Shown one piece after another: positions 13,708-13,724 of a stretch of 13,724 nt of DNA. The position numbers were made by a program, and so were the translations under genes. Source of the DNA: DAINBT01 sp036732785 (GTDB taxonomy: Bacteria; Planctomycetota; Phycisphaerae; Sedimentisphaerales; SM23-30); NCBI GenBank assembly GCA_964537505.1, contig CAZICK010000095.1, forward strand, positions 1-13,724. Direction: 5' to 3'. Within the stretch, counting starts at the first letter, position 1, and every line of letters begins with the position of its first letter. The notes below the pieces were generated by a model. That model made no database searches and had not been told where the DNA came from. It saw only the letters and a program-made list of their open reading frames with translations.

Positions 13708-13724
13708 GGTAAGATGGGTAAGAA

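Overview
The window reads like a chromosomal piece of an anaerobic Planctomycetota bacterium, most likely a Phycisphaerae/Sedimentisphaerales-type lineage. This is an inference. It rests on a full-length pyruvate:ferredoxin oxidoreductase, a Tat-exported sulfatase, a SpoVG protein carrying an inserted zinc ribbon, and mid-GC genes separated by AT-rich intergenic DNA full of short repeats. No tRNA, rRNA, CRISPR array, phage gene or intact transposase was seen. Strong Shine-Dalgarno sequences and ATG/GTG/TTG starts indicate the standard bacterial code.

Layout from left to right. Bases 1-172 hold the 3' flank of nifJ, with a copy of a 44-nt interspersed repeat and a hairpin. nifJ (minus) fills 173-3757 and is preceded by a leader with two tandem 23-bp repeats. 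Next on the minus strand are an AMMECR1-domain gene (3995-4561) and a DedA/YqaA-like membrane protein gene (4621-5271), probably one operon. A 271-bp divergent region with a good promoter and a possible Cys-rich micro-ORF leads into ispE (5543-6484) and, overlapping it by 14 nt, a spoVG gene with a zinc-ribbon insertion (6471-7055). Convergent to these is a pabB-pabC folate operon on the minus strand (9530 down to 7142), divergent from a Tat-secreted sulfatase (9716-11230). Convergent to the sulfatase, 6 nt away, is the queuosine pair queC-queE (12687 down to 11237). queF (12909-13256) is divergent from queC. The last 468 bases hold no recognisable gene. They hold a possible structured leader RNA, a (TC)8 microsatellite, a 38-codon ORF with an excellent ribosome binding site, and three AT-rich tandem repeats of about 33 bp.

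How the genes work together. QueC, QueE and QueF convert 7-carboxy-7-deazaguanine precursors to preQ1 for tRNA queuosine; the earlier enzymes (FolE, QueD) must lie elsewhere. PabB and PabC make 4-aminobenzoate for folate and need a PabA glutaminase from elsewhere. IspE belongs to the MEP isoprenoid pathway; its linkage to spoVG resembles the arrangement in Bacillus. NifJ links pyruvate oxidation to ferredoxin reduction. The rest are ordinary accessory functions.

The most unusual items are the zinc-ribbon SpoVG, the leader/microsatellite/small-ORF/tandem-repeat block at the right end, and two families of dispersed intergenic repeats shared between distant parts of the window.
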